A stretch of DNA of 64,000 nt, taken from positions 496,001-560,000 of the forward strand of contig NZ_BLIN01000005.1 in NCBI RefSeq assembly GCF_009811555.1, written 5' to 3'. The notes beneath the pieces were generated by a model that was given only the letters and a program-made list of their open reading frames with translations, ran no database searches and had not been told where the DNA came from. Of this stretch, positions 32,014 to 40,310 are shown in pieces. Position numbers and translations under genes: made by a program. The stretch is from Streptomyces caniferus. Its GTDB lineage: Bacteria > Actinomycetota > Actinomycetes > Streptomycetales > Streptomycetaceae. Each line of letters opens with the position of its first letter. The first letter of the stretch is position 1.

Positions 32014-32106
32014 ATGATCAACATTGTTGACCTGCAGCAGCTGGAGTCCGACACCGACGACGCTCCGATGCCGCCGGAGAAGAGCACCCTCTCCGTCGTT
32101 TGCTGA
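32014..32106 (+). CDS. lanA: Class III lanthipeptide precursor, 30 aa
   Basis: The frame is ATG to TGA with AAAGGA 7-8 bp upstream inside an A-rich tract (31991-32007) that is unusual for this genome. The leader begins MINIVDLQQLES, the class III leader helix motif (L/I-L/V-DLQ) bound by LanKC. A hinge DDAPMPP follows, then EKSTLSVVC. Ser24, Ser27 and Cys30 fit Ser-x2-Ser-x2-Cys, the pattern for one labionin ring. The gene lies between LanKC and an exporter, with a prolyl oligopeptidase downstream that could cut after Pro21. It is unusually short for the class. Confidence 0.85.
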   Translation: MINIVDLQQLESDTDDAPMPPEKSTLSVVC

Positions 32107-32111
32107 TGTAG

Positions 32112-32153
32112 GGCTGTGGGCCGGGGAGCACCAGCTCTCCCCGGCCCACAGCC
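32112..32153 (+). terminator. Strong hairpin after lanA, likely attenuator
   Basis: GGCTGTGGGCCGGGGAG (32112-32128) and CTCCCCGGCCCACAGCC (32137-32153) form a perfect 17-bp stem with an 8-nt loop. It starts 5 bp after the lanA stop and ends 27 bp before the exporter start. It probably stabilises the lanA mRNA 3' end and limits read-through, giving excess precursor over export and protease proteins. Confidence 0.8.
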
Positions 32154-32180
32154 GCCTGACACCCCAGATGAAGGACCACC

Positions 32181-33434
32181 ATGGGTGACGACGACTTCCG
32201 CAAGTACTTCTGGGCCGAAGCGAGTTCGCGGTTCGGAACCGTCCTCACCCTCACGGCCACCAGCACCATAGCCGTGGAACACCTGCATGCGACCGACGCG
32301 CAGATAGGCATGCTGTCCGCCGCGGGATATCTCCCCGCCGCCGTGCTGGGGCCCTTGGTGGGCCGGGCCGCGGACCGGGCCCGTCGTCCGCGCAGATTCC
32401 TCCGGCGCTGCGACCTACTGGCCGGTGCGTGTCTGGCACTGACCTGCCTGGTCACGGCGCTCGGCACACTGTCGATGCGCTGGCTGACCTGCCTCGCCGT
32501 GCTCCTGGGCTGTGTCTCCGTGGCCGCGGAGACCTTGTACTTCGTGCACCTGCAGGTCCTCGTCCCCGCGGAACGGCTGACGCGGGCACGCGCCCGTCTC
32601 CAGGGCGGCGAGTACGCAGCGGCCCTCGCGGGCAACGGCCTGGCCGGCATCGTGGTCGTCGCCTTCGGCGGGGCGCTCGCCTTCGGCGTCGATGCCGTCA
32701 CCTACGGGCTCAGCGCCGTCCTGCTCTCCCGTATCCGTCGCGCGGACCGTCCCGTCCAGGAGTGCGCGCGGCACACCGGTCGGACCGAGCAGCCCCGGCA
32801 ACGCCCGTTCGTCCCGGGCTCCTTCCTCCGTCGTCTCCTCCCGCTCCTCGTGCTGCAAGCAATCGCCTCGGCAGCGGGGACGGCCCTCCTGGCACCCTTT
32901 CTCCTACGGGACCTCGACGTGCCGGTGGGTCTGTACGGCGTGGCATTCCTCGCCACGGGAGCGGCCGGTATGGCGGGGTCATGGGCGGCGCCCCGGGTGA
33001 CGGCCCGCGGCACCCCCCGACAGTGGTTCCTCACCGCGGCAGGGGTGCAGGTCCTGGCCGCGGCGGGACTCGCCGGAGCCGGCGGCGCCTTCCCCCTCGC
33101 CCTCGCGGTCGCCGGCGGCTGCCTGGCGATGTCGAAGGCGGCCGGCGCCGTGGCCAACGTGACCCTTTCCACCCTGATCGTCGCGGACAGCTCCCCGGAG
33201 TCCCTGGGACGCGTCGTGGCCCTCCTGCGCAGCGCTGTCACGGCGTGTCAGGTCGGTGGAGCCCTGGCGGCAGGTCTGCTGGCGGGTGCCGTGGGCACCC
33301 GGACCGCCCTGTGGTGTGCCGCCCTGCTCCCCGTACTGGCCACCCCCTGGCTCGCTGCCGGGCTCCGCCGCGACCGGCCCGGGCCCCGCCCGCGGACCGC
33401 CCCGGACCACGCACCTCGGAGGACGACCTCATGA
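32181..33434 (+). CDS. MFS exporter of the lanthipeptide cluster
   Basis: A 417-residue major-facilitator protein with about ten to twelve hydrophobic segments and the loop PLVGRAADRARRPRRFLRRC (residues ~55-74), the MFS cytosolic-loop signature. It resembles the EntS/MFS_3 group of efflux proteins. AAGGA precedes the ATG. Its stop overlaps the peptidase start as ATGA. Position between precursor and peptidase indicates export of the lanthipeptide. Many class III clusters use an ABC exporter, so an MFS exporter is less common. Self-protection by efflux is possible. Confidence 0.85.
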   Translation: MGDDDFRKYFWAEASSRFGTVLTLTATSTIAVEHLHATDAQIGMLSAAGYLPAAVLGPLVGRAADRARRPRRFLRRCDLLAGACLALTCLVTALGTLSMRWLTCLAVLLGCVSVAAETLYFVHLQVLVPAERLTRARARLQGGEYAAALAGNGLAGIVVVAFGGALAFGVDAVTYGLSAVLLSRIRRADRPVQECARHTGRTEQPRQRPFVPGSFLRRLLPLLVLQAIASAAGTALLAPFLLRDLDVPVGLYGVAFLATGAAGMAGSWAAPRVTARGTPRQWFLTAAGVQVLAAAGLAGAGGAFPLALAVAGGCLAMSKAAGAVANVTLSTLIVADSSPESLGRVVALLRSAVTACQVGGALAAGLLAGAVGTRTALWCAALLPVLATPWLAAGLRRDRPGPRPRTAPDHAPRRTTS

Positions 33435-35431
33435 CCATGACGTTGAACGGTTTCGCCTACCCGGAAGGGCTCCCCCGGACGGTGACCGACGTCGTCCACG
33501 GCCAGGAGGTGGCCGACCCGTTCCGGTGGTTGGAGGACGCGGCGTCGGTCGAGACCCGCGCCTGGGCCTCGGCCCAACAGGTGCTCTCCCGGGCCCTGCT
33601 GGCCGGTCTGCCGGACAGTGACACCGCTCGGGACCTGATGACAGCGCTGATGGCCGCGGGCACCGGCACGCCGGCGCTCCGCCGGGGCCGGTGGGTCTTC
33701 CGGGAGATGACCGAACCCCTCGGCGAACACCCCCGGTTGTGCGCGAGCGGGCCCGCCGGACACGACGACCGTGTCCTGTGGGACCGGTCCGCCATGGCCC
33801 GCTGGGATCCGTCGCCCGACGGCCGCACCGTTGCTCTCCAGAGCATCGAGGGCGGCCGGGAGGATCACACTCCGCTCGTGCTTCTGAACGTTCCCACCGG
33901 TGAGATCACTGCCCGCATGCCGCACACCCGCTACAGCCCGATCGCCTGGCTGGCCGACAGCAGTGGCTTCTTCTACTCCCGGGCCGCGAGGCGGAACGGA
34001 CCCCAGGAACTGTGGCTGCGCCGGCACGACGCCGAGCACCGGATACTGGCCTCCCCGGACGACCTGTGCCGCTTTCGTGTGCGTCTCTGGCACGACCGCT
34101 GGCTGACCGTGGCGATCCGCCGGGGAAGCGATCTGCGCAACCGGCTCCTCCTGGCGGACATCGGCACCGACCCGCGACGCCCGGTCTGGAGCCGGATCCA
34201 GGACACGGCGATCGCCACGACCGTCCCTCACCTCACGGTGCGGGGAGAGCTGTTCCTGGCCACCACCTACGGGGCGCCGGCCGGACGCGTCGTCACCGCG
34301 GATCCGTACCACTGCGACCCGGAGCGCTGGACGACCGTCGTGCCCGAGGACGCCGAGGCCCCGCTCACCCATGCGTGCCTGCTGGAGGCTACGGGTACCG
34401 GTGCGCCACAGCTGCTGGTCGCCCGCACCCGCCGTGGACGTCCCGACGTGAGCGTCCACTTCCCCGGCACCGGCCGCCCCCCGCGCCCCGTACCGCTCCC
34501 CGGGTCGGGCACGGTCCTGTCCCTCGACACGGACCCCGGCGGCCCCACGCATCTGGGATGGACGAGCTGGACCACTCCCCCGGCCACCTACCGTGTCGAC
34601 CCCGTGTCCCTCGCTCTGGCCGGAGGTCCGGTCCGGCGCCACCAGGACGAGCTCCACGAATGGCGGGAGGAGACCGTCTCGGCCGACGGGGCACGGATCC
34701 CACTGACCCTGCTCCGCCGACGGAACCGGGCCGACGGTCCCTCACCCACGCTCCTCCTGGGCTACGGAGGGTTTCAGCAGACCCTCACCTCGTCCTACGA
34801 GTCGCTCGTCCTCGCCTGGGTGGAGTCGGGGGGACTGGTCGTGGTGCCCGAACTACGGGGCCCCACGGCAACCGGCGGGAAGCATGCCACCTTCGAGGAC
34901 CTGGAAGCCACCGCCGATCACCTGCACCGGCGGGCCCTCGCCCTCCCGCACCAACTCGGCCTGCTCGGCATGAGCAACGGCGGTCTGACGATGGCGGCGG
35001 CGACGGTCCGCGCGCCCGGCCGGTACGGGGCCGTGGTCTGCATCGCCCCGCTGACCGACATGGTCCGCTACGAGCACAGCGGACTGGGCCACGCCTGGCG
35101 CCACGAGTACGGCTCTGCCCAGGACCCGGACGCGTTCCGCCATCTGCTCTCGTACTCCCCCTACCACCGCATCACCCCCGGCCGTCCGCACCCGCCGACC
35201 CTGCTGATCACCCTGGACGGCGACACCCGGGTCGACCCGCTGCACGCCCGCAAATTCTGTGCTCGCCTGCAGCACGAGGCGCACGGGGGCGGGCCCTACC
35301 TGTGGCGCACCTACCGGAACAGCGGTCACGCCTCGATGTCCCGCAGCGCCCGTCAGCAGATGGCCTGCGACATCCTCGGCTTCTCGGCGTTCCACACCGG
35401 TCTGCGTCTCGCTTCCCCCACCGCGCGATGA
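33431..35431 (+). CDS. Prolyl oligopeptidase (S9A), probable leader peptidase
   Basis: A 666-residue cytosolic prolyl oligopeptidase. The N-terminal segment DPFRWLED is typical. The beta-propeller spans ~75-400 and the alpha/beta hydrolase domain ~410-660. The triad is Ser515 in LLGMSNGGLTM, Asp598 in DGDTRVDP and His633 in NSGHASMS. Such enzymes cut after proline in short peptides. The flavipeptin cluster has a prolyl oligopeptidase that removes the leader after modification. The lanA hinge offers Pro18, Pro20 and Pro21, so leader removal is a strong inference. It overlaps both neighbours by ATGA, so it is co-translated with the exporter and the FAD protein. Confidence 0.9.
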   Translation: MTMTLNGFAYPEGLPRTVTDVVHGQEVADPFRWLEDAASVETRAWASAQQVLSRALLAGLPDSDTARDLMTALMAAGTGTPALRRGRWVFREMTEPLGEHPRLCASGPAGHDDRVLWDRSAMARWDPSPDGRTVALQSIEGGREDHTPLVLLNVPTGEITARMPHTRYSPIAWLADSSGFFYSRAARRNGPQELWLRRHDAEHRILASPDDLCRFRVRLWHDRWLTVAIRRGSDLRNRLLLADIGTDPRRPVWSRIQDTAIATTVPHLTVRGELFLATTYGAPAGRVVTADPYHCDPERWTTVVPEDAEAPLTHACLLEATGTGAPQLLVARTRRGRPDVSVHFPGTGRPPRPVPLPGSGTVLSLDTDPGGPTHLGWTSWTTPPATYRVDPVSLALAGGPVRRHQDELHEWREETVSADGARIPLTLLRRRNRADGPSPTLLLGYGGFQQTLTSSYESLVLAWVESGGLVVVPELRGPTATGGKHATFEDLEATADHLHRRALALPHQLGLLGMSNGGLTMAAATVRAPGRYGAVVCIAPLTDMVRYEHSGLGHAWRHEYGSAQDPDAFRHLLSYSPYHRITPGRPHPPTLLITLDGDTRVDPLHARKFCARLQHEAHGGGPYLWRTYRNSGHASMSRSARQQMACDILGFSAFHTGLRLASPTAR

Positions 35432-37401
35432 CGTACGGATCGGAACTCCCCGAGCACCGGCACATCGTCGTCGTCGGGGCGGGGCCACGCGGCATCGGCA
35501 TCGTCGAGCGCCTGACCGCACGGCGACCGCGCAGGAGCGGCACACTCCACCTCGTCGATCCCCACCTGGAGGGCGGCAGGATCTGGCGGCCGGATCAGTC
35601 GCCGCTGCTGTGGATGAACTCCCGGTGCGCCGACATCACCATGTTTCCCGATCGCGACGCCACCTGTACCGGCCCTGTCGTCACCGGTCCCACGCTCTAC
35701 GAGTGGGCCACGAGTGCGGCGTCCCGCTCGTGCGGTGACGCCGCCGTGGCGGCCGAGGCCGCCGGCCTCGCGCCGGGCAGCTACGCGAGCCGCCGGCTGT
35801 GCGGGGCCTACCTCACCTGGTGCCTGCACACTGCTCTGTCCACGCTGCCGGCCGGATGGAACGCGCGCCTGTACGCCCGGCGGGCAGACCGGGTCTCCCA
35901 GCAACCCGACGGCACCCTGCGGGTCCATCTCGACGACGGCCGGATCCTCCCGGCGGACCGGCTGGTCCTCGCCATGGGGAATCTCGAGGGCCCGCTCACC
36001 CCTGAACAGCGGGCCTTGGGGCAGTTCGCCGCGGACACCGGGGCCGGCTACCTGGCTCCCGGCTGCGCCGCCGATCTCGACCTGGGCCACATCCCCGGTG
36101 GCGGCACGGTCCTCGTACGCGGCATGGGGCTGGCCTTCCTCGATGTGATGGCCCTGCTGACCGAAGGCAGAGGAGGCAGCTTTCACCGGGACACCACAGG
36201 TGTGTTGCGCTACGCGCCGAGCGGCAGCGAGCCGCTGATGGTCGTCTCGTCGCGACGCGGCCTGCCGCTGCGGCCGCGTCCGGTGGTCGCGGCGCGGACC
36301 GTCGCACCGGACGAGCCGGTCTTCCTGACCGGGGACGCCATCGCGGACCTGGTCGACCGGATGACGGTCTCCGCCGGGGAACACCGCCGGACCCTCGTGG
36401 TGGAGCTGTGGAACGCGGTGGGCAAGGAAATGGCCTGGGGCCACTATCGCGAACTGTTCACCATCTGCCCGGACGCGGCGGACATCGGCTGGGAGGCCTT
36501 CGTCGGCGAAATGGCGGACGCCGCGCCGGGGGCCGCGTCCTGGTCCGCGCTGGAAGCGCACATCGGCGTCACGGAGCACCGTTTCGTGCTGCCCGACCCC
36601 CACTCCCCCGGGCTCGGGCCGATGACCGGCGCCGACGAGCTGGCGCAGTGGATGAGCCGCACCCTCGCCCGATGGGTGGCACGCGCCACCGACCCGCGAC
36701 ACAGCACCGACAGCGCCGCGCATCGAGCCCTGGTCCGGACGGTCGAGACGATCGCAGGTGTCCTCACCGGGAACGGCCCCACCATGAGCCCCGCGGCGCG
36801 AGGGGTCCTCGACCGGCTGACCCGCCTGGCCCGGACCACGGGCGCAGCCGTCCCCTGCCTGCGCATCGAGCAGCTCGCCGCGCTGGCCCGCGAGGGCACC
36901 GTACGCTTCGCGGGAGCCCGGCCCGAGGTCGGTGTCAGCCGGCAGGCGAACACCTTCACCCTGCGCACCGGCACCCTGCCGACGGAGACCTTCGCCGCCC
37001 GTCACCTCATCGACGCCTGGATACCCGACTCGGACGTCGTGGGCGACCGCTCCGGTCTGCTCGCCCGCATGACGTGCGACGGACTGGCCCGCGCCATACC
37101 GGGTGCGACGCCCGTGCACGGTGCGAAAATCGCCACCTGCCCGGACACCTATCAGGTCCTCGACGCCCAGGGCCGAGGCAGCACGCGCATCGTCGCCGTC
37201 GGCGACCATGCCTCCGCGGGCGCACTGGGGGCGCTGTCCCGTCCGGGGACCGACGCCGCCTTCTTCCGCCAGAACGACATCGTGGCGAGCCGGCTCCTCG
37301 ACGCGGCTGCGCTCCACGGCGCTCCACCTGCCACCACGCGCAGCTCGGCGCCGGCGGAGGAAGGCCGTTTTGCACCGTCCCGGGGCGCCTCGGCGAGGTG
37401 A
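35428..37401 (+). CDS. FAD/NAD(P)-binding protein of unknown role in the lanthipeptide operon
   Basis: A 657-residue protein of the NAD_binding_9 (HI0933-distant) group. It begins HIVVVGAGPRGIGIVERL, has the early WMNSRCADITMFPD segment, a second nucleotide-binding region VLVRGMGLAFLDVMALL near 225, and a C-terminal VAVGDHASAGALGALSRPGT. The last is the FAD-closing GD motif. It overlaps the peptidase by ATGA and ends the operon. Family members have no settled reaction; some accompany siderophore or peptide pathways. A redox tailoring step on the peptide, for instance at the C-terminal Cys ring, is possible but unsupported. It is not a flavoprotein cysteine decarboxylase (LanD). Confidence 0.75.
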   Translation: MTYGSELPEHRHIVVVGAGPRGIGIVERLTARRPRRSGTLHLVDPHLEGGRIWRPDQSPLLWMNSRCADITMFPDRDATCTGPVVTGPTLYEWATSAASRSCGDAAVAAEAAGLAPGSYASRRLCGAYLTWCLHTALSTLPAGWNARLYARRADRVSQQPDGTLRVHLDDGRILPADRLVLAMGNLEGPLTPEQRALGQFAADTGAGYLAPGCAADLDLGHIPGGGTVLVRGMGLAFLDVMALLTEGRGGSFHRDTTGVLRYAPSGSEPLMVVSSRRGLPLRPRPVVAARTVAPDEPVFLTGDAIADLVDRMTVSAGEHRRTLVVELWNAVGKEMAWGHYRELFTICPDAADIGWEAFVGEMADAAPGAASWSALEAHIGVTEHRFVLPDPHSPGLGPMTGADELAQWMSRTLARWVARATDPRHSTDSAAHRALVRTVETIAGVLTGNGPTMSPAARGVLDRLTRLARTTGAAVPCLRIEQLAALAREGTVRFAGARPEVGVSRQANTFTLRTGTLPTETFAARHLIDAWIPDSDVVGDRSGLLARMTCDGLARAIPGATPVHGAKIATCPDTYQVLDAQGRGSTRIVAVGDHASAGALGALSRPGTDAAFFRQNDIVASRLLDAAALHGAPPATTRSSAPAEEGRFAPSRGASAR

Positions 37402-37434
37402 CCACGCGACATTTCGGCCGATACCGATCCGGTA

Positions 37435-37451
37435 TGAGCAACGGCTACTCA
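37435..37451. promoter_or_regulatory. Palindrome site C upstream of LAL regulator, TGAGCAACGGCTACTCA
   Basis: The 17-bp dyad is identical, on the opposite strand, to site A. It lies 105 bp before the GTG of the first LAL gene and 33 bp after the FAD-protein stop, so it is well placed as an activator site or autoregulatory operator. Confidence 0.55.
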
Positions 37452-37555
37452 TACGCCCGGCGACGACAGGCGGCATGCTGGGAGGAGGGCGGGCCTTCGC
37501 GTGCGGCCGCCCGTCCGGTGAACGAGCGTGACGACACAAGGACAAGGAGCAGTGG

Positions 37556-40276
37556 GTGATGTCCGGCCGGTCGATTCCGGGGCCGAACGCCCAGCCGGCC
37601 GGCGACGAGGACGCGGGCCCCGGGCGGGCCACCGGCCGACGCCGCCGGTGGCCGTTCTCGGCCCGGGACGACGAGCTGGCGGCGTTCGCGGCGTATCTCG
37701 ATGACGACGCGGTGTCCGCCCTGCTCGTGCACGGCCCGGCCGGCGTCGGCAAGACCCGCCTCGCCGAGGAGTGCCTGCGGCACGCGGAGAGGCTCGGTCA
37801 CCGGACCGAGCGCGCGGTCGCCACCCCGACGGGCGCCGCGCTGCCGCTCGACGCGCTCGGACACCTGCTGCCGCCGGACGCGCCCGTGCACGACCCGGTG
37901 CTGACCTTCCGGGCCGCTTCGCAGGCGTTCCCCCCGCGCCGGGCGGGCGGGCGGACCCTGCGGACCGTGGTGCTGGTCGACGACCTTCAGCTGCTGGACA
38001 ACGCCTCCGCCGTGCTGCTCGGCCACTTGACCCGGACCGGCGCGGTCTTCGTGGTGGGCACGGTGCGTACCCCGGTCCCGCCCTCGGACGTGGTGGAGTC
38101 CTTCGAACACGAGGAGAGCACCCGGCGCCTGGATGTGGCCGCCTTCACCGAGCCCGAGGTCGCCGGTCTCGTCCGCGGCTTCCTCGGGGGGCCGGTGGAA
38201 CACGCCACGCTGAGCACGATGGCGCAGGCGTCGCGCGGCAATGCGCTGGTGCTGCGCGAATTGGCGGTCGGCGCCGTCGCGTCCGGCGTGCTGGCGCGGG
38301 ATGCGGGGCTGTGGCGGCTGACCGGGCGGCTCACCGGGACCCGCCGGCTCACCGCGCTCGTCCGCGGCCGGCTCGCGCACCGCAGTCCGAGCCAGCACCG
38401 GTTGCTCGAACTCCTCGCCCTGTGCGAACCGTTGTCCCTGGACGTCCTCCAGCGCGGCGGCCACACCGACGACCTCGAAACCCTGGAGGAGCAGGGTCTG
38501 GTGCGCGTCCGCATCGACGGCCGACGCGTGGTGTGCGCGCTGGACCACCCCCTGTACGGCCAGGTGATACGCAGCGGCATCCCCGCGGGGCGGCGCCGCG
38601 GGATCTACCGCGAACAGGCCGCGTGCCTCGCCTCGCTGGGGGCCAGGCGCCGGGAGGACGCACTGCGCCTGGCCTCCTGGCGGCGGGCCGCCGGACTGCC
38701 CGTCGCCCTCGACACACTGCTGCCGGCGGCACGGATGGCACGGCATGTGCGCGACTATCCGACCGTCGTCGACCTGCTCGCCGGCGTCCAGGAACGGGAC
38801 GCCACCCTGGAGGTCTGGCTGCTGCGCGGCGAGGCCCACCACCACATCGGCCACTGGGCTGCCGCGGAGGAGTGCCTGAGCACCGCAGAAGGCCTGGCCG
38901 AGGGGGACGAAAACATTCTGACGGTCGCCATGGAGCGCACCCAGAACCTCTACTGGGGGCTCGGTGACACCACGCGCACCCTGGAGGTCAACTCCCGGGC
39001 CGCCGCGCGGCTGGACGAGGACGGCCGGCAGGTGCTGCGCGTCAATGAGGCGGCGTACCGGCTCTACAGCGGCCGGGTGCCCGACGCCCTGCGGCTGCTG
39101 GCCGACGCCGAGGCGATCGCCGTCCCGAGGCTTCGGATGTGGGCCCAGTTGCAGCGCTCCCTCGCCCTGTCCTACGCCGGCCAGGACGACGCGGCGGCGG
39201 AACTCGCCCGCACGGTGCACGAGGAACTGACCGCCGCCGAGGGCGAGCAACGGCCCGGCAGCCCCTCCTCCCACGCCAGCGGACCGGCCATCTACCGCAT
39301 CGCGGCACTGACCGACGCCGGGCGCTTTCCCGAGGCGCGCGAGGTGGGGCGGGCCGCGTTCGCCCAGGCGGTGGCCGCCCGGGCGCTGGCGCCGCAAATC
39401 TGGCTCGCCGCGCACCTGGGCCGCTGCGAACTGATCGCGGGGCACCTCGGGCCGGCGCACGACTGGTTCGCCGAGGCGCTGGGCCTGGCGCGCGGCCATC
39501 AGGTGCGCAGGGCGGTGGCGTTCGCGGGGGCGGGATGCGCCATCGTGCTGGCGCAGGCGGGCCGGATCGACCGCGCCGATGACGAACTCACCCGGATTCA
39601 GGGGCCGGAGACGGAGCGTCAGCAGGCGTCGCTGCTGATGCGGCAGCTCGCGAGGGCCTGGCGCAGCGCGGCGAGCGGCGCGGCCGAGGAGGGGCGGCGG
39701 ATACTCGCCGCGGCCGCCGAGCAGGCCCGCGAGGCCGGCATGGCCTCGTACGAGAGCTGGCTTCTGGGGGACGCCGCGCGGTTGGGCGCCGCGGCGGAGG
39801 TCCGCGGCAGGCTGGCGGAGCTGGCCGCCGGCAGCGACAGTGCCCTCGCCGACGCCAGGGCAGGGCTGGCCGCGGCGCTCATCGACGGGGGCCACCAGGG
39901 GCTGTACGAGGTGGCGCAGCGGTGCGAGCGACTGGGCGCCGATATGGCAGGTGCCGAGGCCGCCACCGAGGCGTCGGCCGCCGCCGGGCGGGCCGGCGAT
40001 CCACGCGCCGCCGCGGCGGCCGCCGTGCTGGCCCGGCGGCTGCTGGACCGCTGCGGCGAGGACCGGGTCGCCGCGCCGCGTCTGCCCACCACGGCGGTCC
40101 GCCCCCTCACGGACCGGGAGCGGCATGTCGCGCGGCTCGCGGCCGAGGGGCTGAGCAGTCAGGACATAGCGGACCGGCTGGTGCTCTCGGTCCGCACCGT
40201 CGACAACCATCTGCAGCGGATCTACGCCAAGCTCGGCGTCGTGTCGCGTCAGGAACTCGTCAGCGTCATACGGTAG
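37556..40276 (+). CDS. LAL-type LuxR regulator 1 (P-loop intact)
   Basis: A 906-residue large ATP-binding LuxR regulator. The Walker A motif GPAGVGKTRLAEE has Lys66, and the Walker B-like TVVLVDDLQLLDNAS is near residue 140. A long helical (TPR-like) middle follows. The C-terminal LuxR HTH is LTDRERHVARLAAEGLSSQD, IADRLVLSVRTVDNHLQRIY. GGAG lies 6 bp before the GTG start; an ATG follows immediately. It is next to the lanthipeptide operon on the same strand with palindrome C upstream, so it is the best candidate for a cluster regulator. It converges with LAL 2 across only 34 bp. Confidence 0.9.
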   Translation: MMSGRSIPGPNAQPAGDEDAGPGRATGRRRRWPFSARDDELAAFAAYLDDDAVSALLVHGPAGVGKTRLAEECLRHAERLGHRTERAVATPTGAALPLDALGHLLPPDAPVHDPVLTFRAASQAFPPRRAGGRTLRTVVLVDDLQLLDNASAVLLGHLTRTGAVFVVGTVRTPVPPSDVVESFEHEESTRRLDVAAFTEPEVAGLVRGFLGGPVEHATLSTMAQASRGNALVLRELAVGAVASGVLARDAGLWRLTGRLTGTRRLTALVRGRLAHRSPSQHRLLELLALCEPLSLDVLQRGGHTDDLETLEEQGLVRVRIDGRRVVCALDHPLYGQVIRSGIPAGRRRGIYREQAACLASLGARRREDALRLASWRRAAGLPVALDTLLPAARMARHVRDYPTVVDLLAGVQERDATLEVWLLRGEAHHHIGHWAAAEECLSTAEGLAEGDENILTVAMERTQNLYWGLGDTTRTLEVNSRAAARLDEDGRQVLRVNEAAYRLYSGRVPDALRLLADAEAIAVPRLRMWAQLQRSLALSYAGQDDAAAELARTVHEELTAAEGEQRPGSPSSHASGPAIYRIAALTDAGRFPEAREVGRAAFAQAVAARALAPQIWLAAHLGRCELIAGHLGPAHDWFAEALGLARGHQVRRAVAFAGAGCAIVLAQAGRIDRADDELTRIQGPETERQQASLLMRQLARAWRSAASGAAEEGRRILAAAAEQAREAGMASYESWLLGDAARLGAAAEVRGRLAELAAGSDSALADARAGLAAALIDGGHQGLYEVAQRCERLGADMAGAEAATEASAAAGRAGDPRAAAAAAVLARRLLDRCGEDRVAAPRLPTTAVRPLTDRERHVARLAAEGLSSQDIADRLVLSVRTVDNHLQRIYAKLGVVSRQELVSVIR

Positions 40277-40310
40277 TTGCCCCCGGCTGTCGGCGGCGGT
40301 CGACGTCGTC

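Noticed and set aside
32429..33430. Upstream extension of the prolyl oligopeptidase frame inside the exporter gene
   Set aside because: The extension is Arg/Pro-rich shadow sequence; the true start overlaps the exporter stop as ATGA.
34012..35427. Upstream extension of the FAD/NAD(P) protein frame inside the peptidase gene
   Set aside because: Shadow translation; the ATGA overlap at 35428 fixes the start and the Rossmann motif begins 12 residues later.
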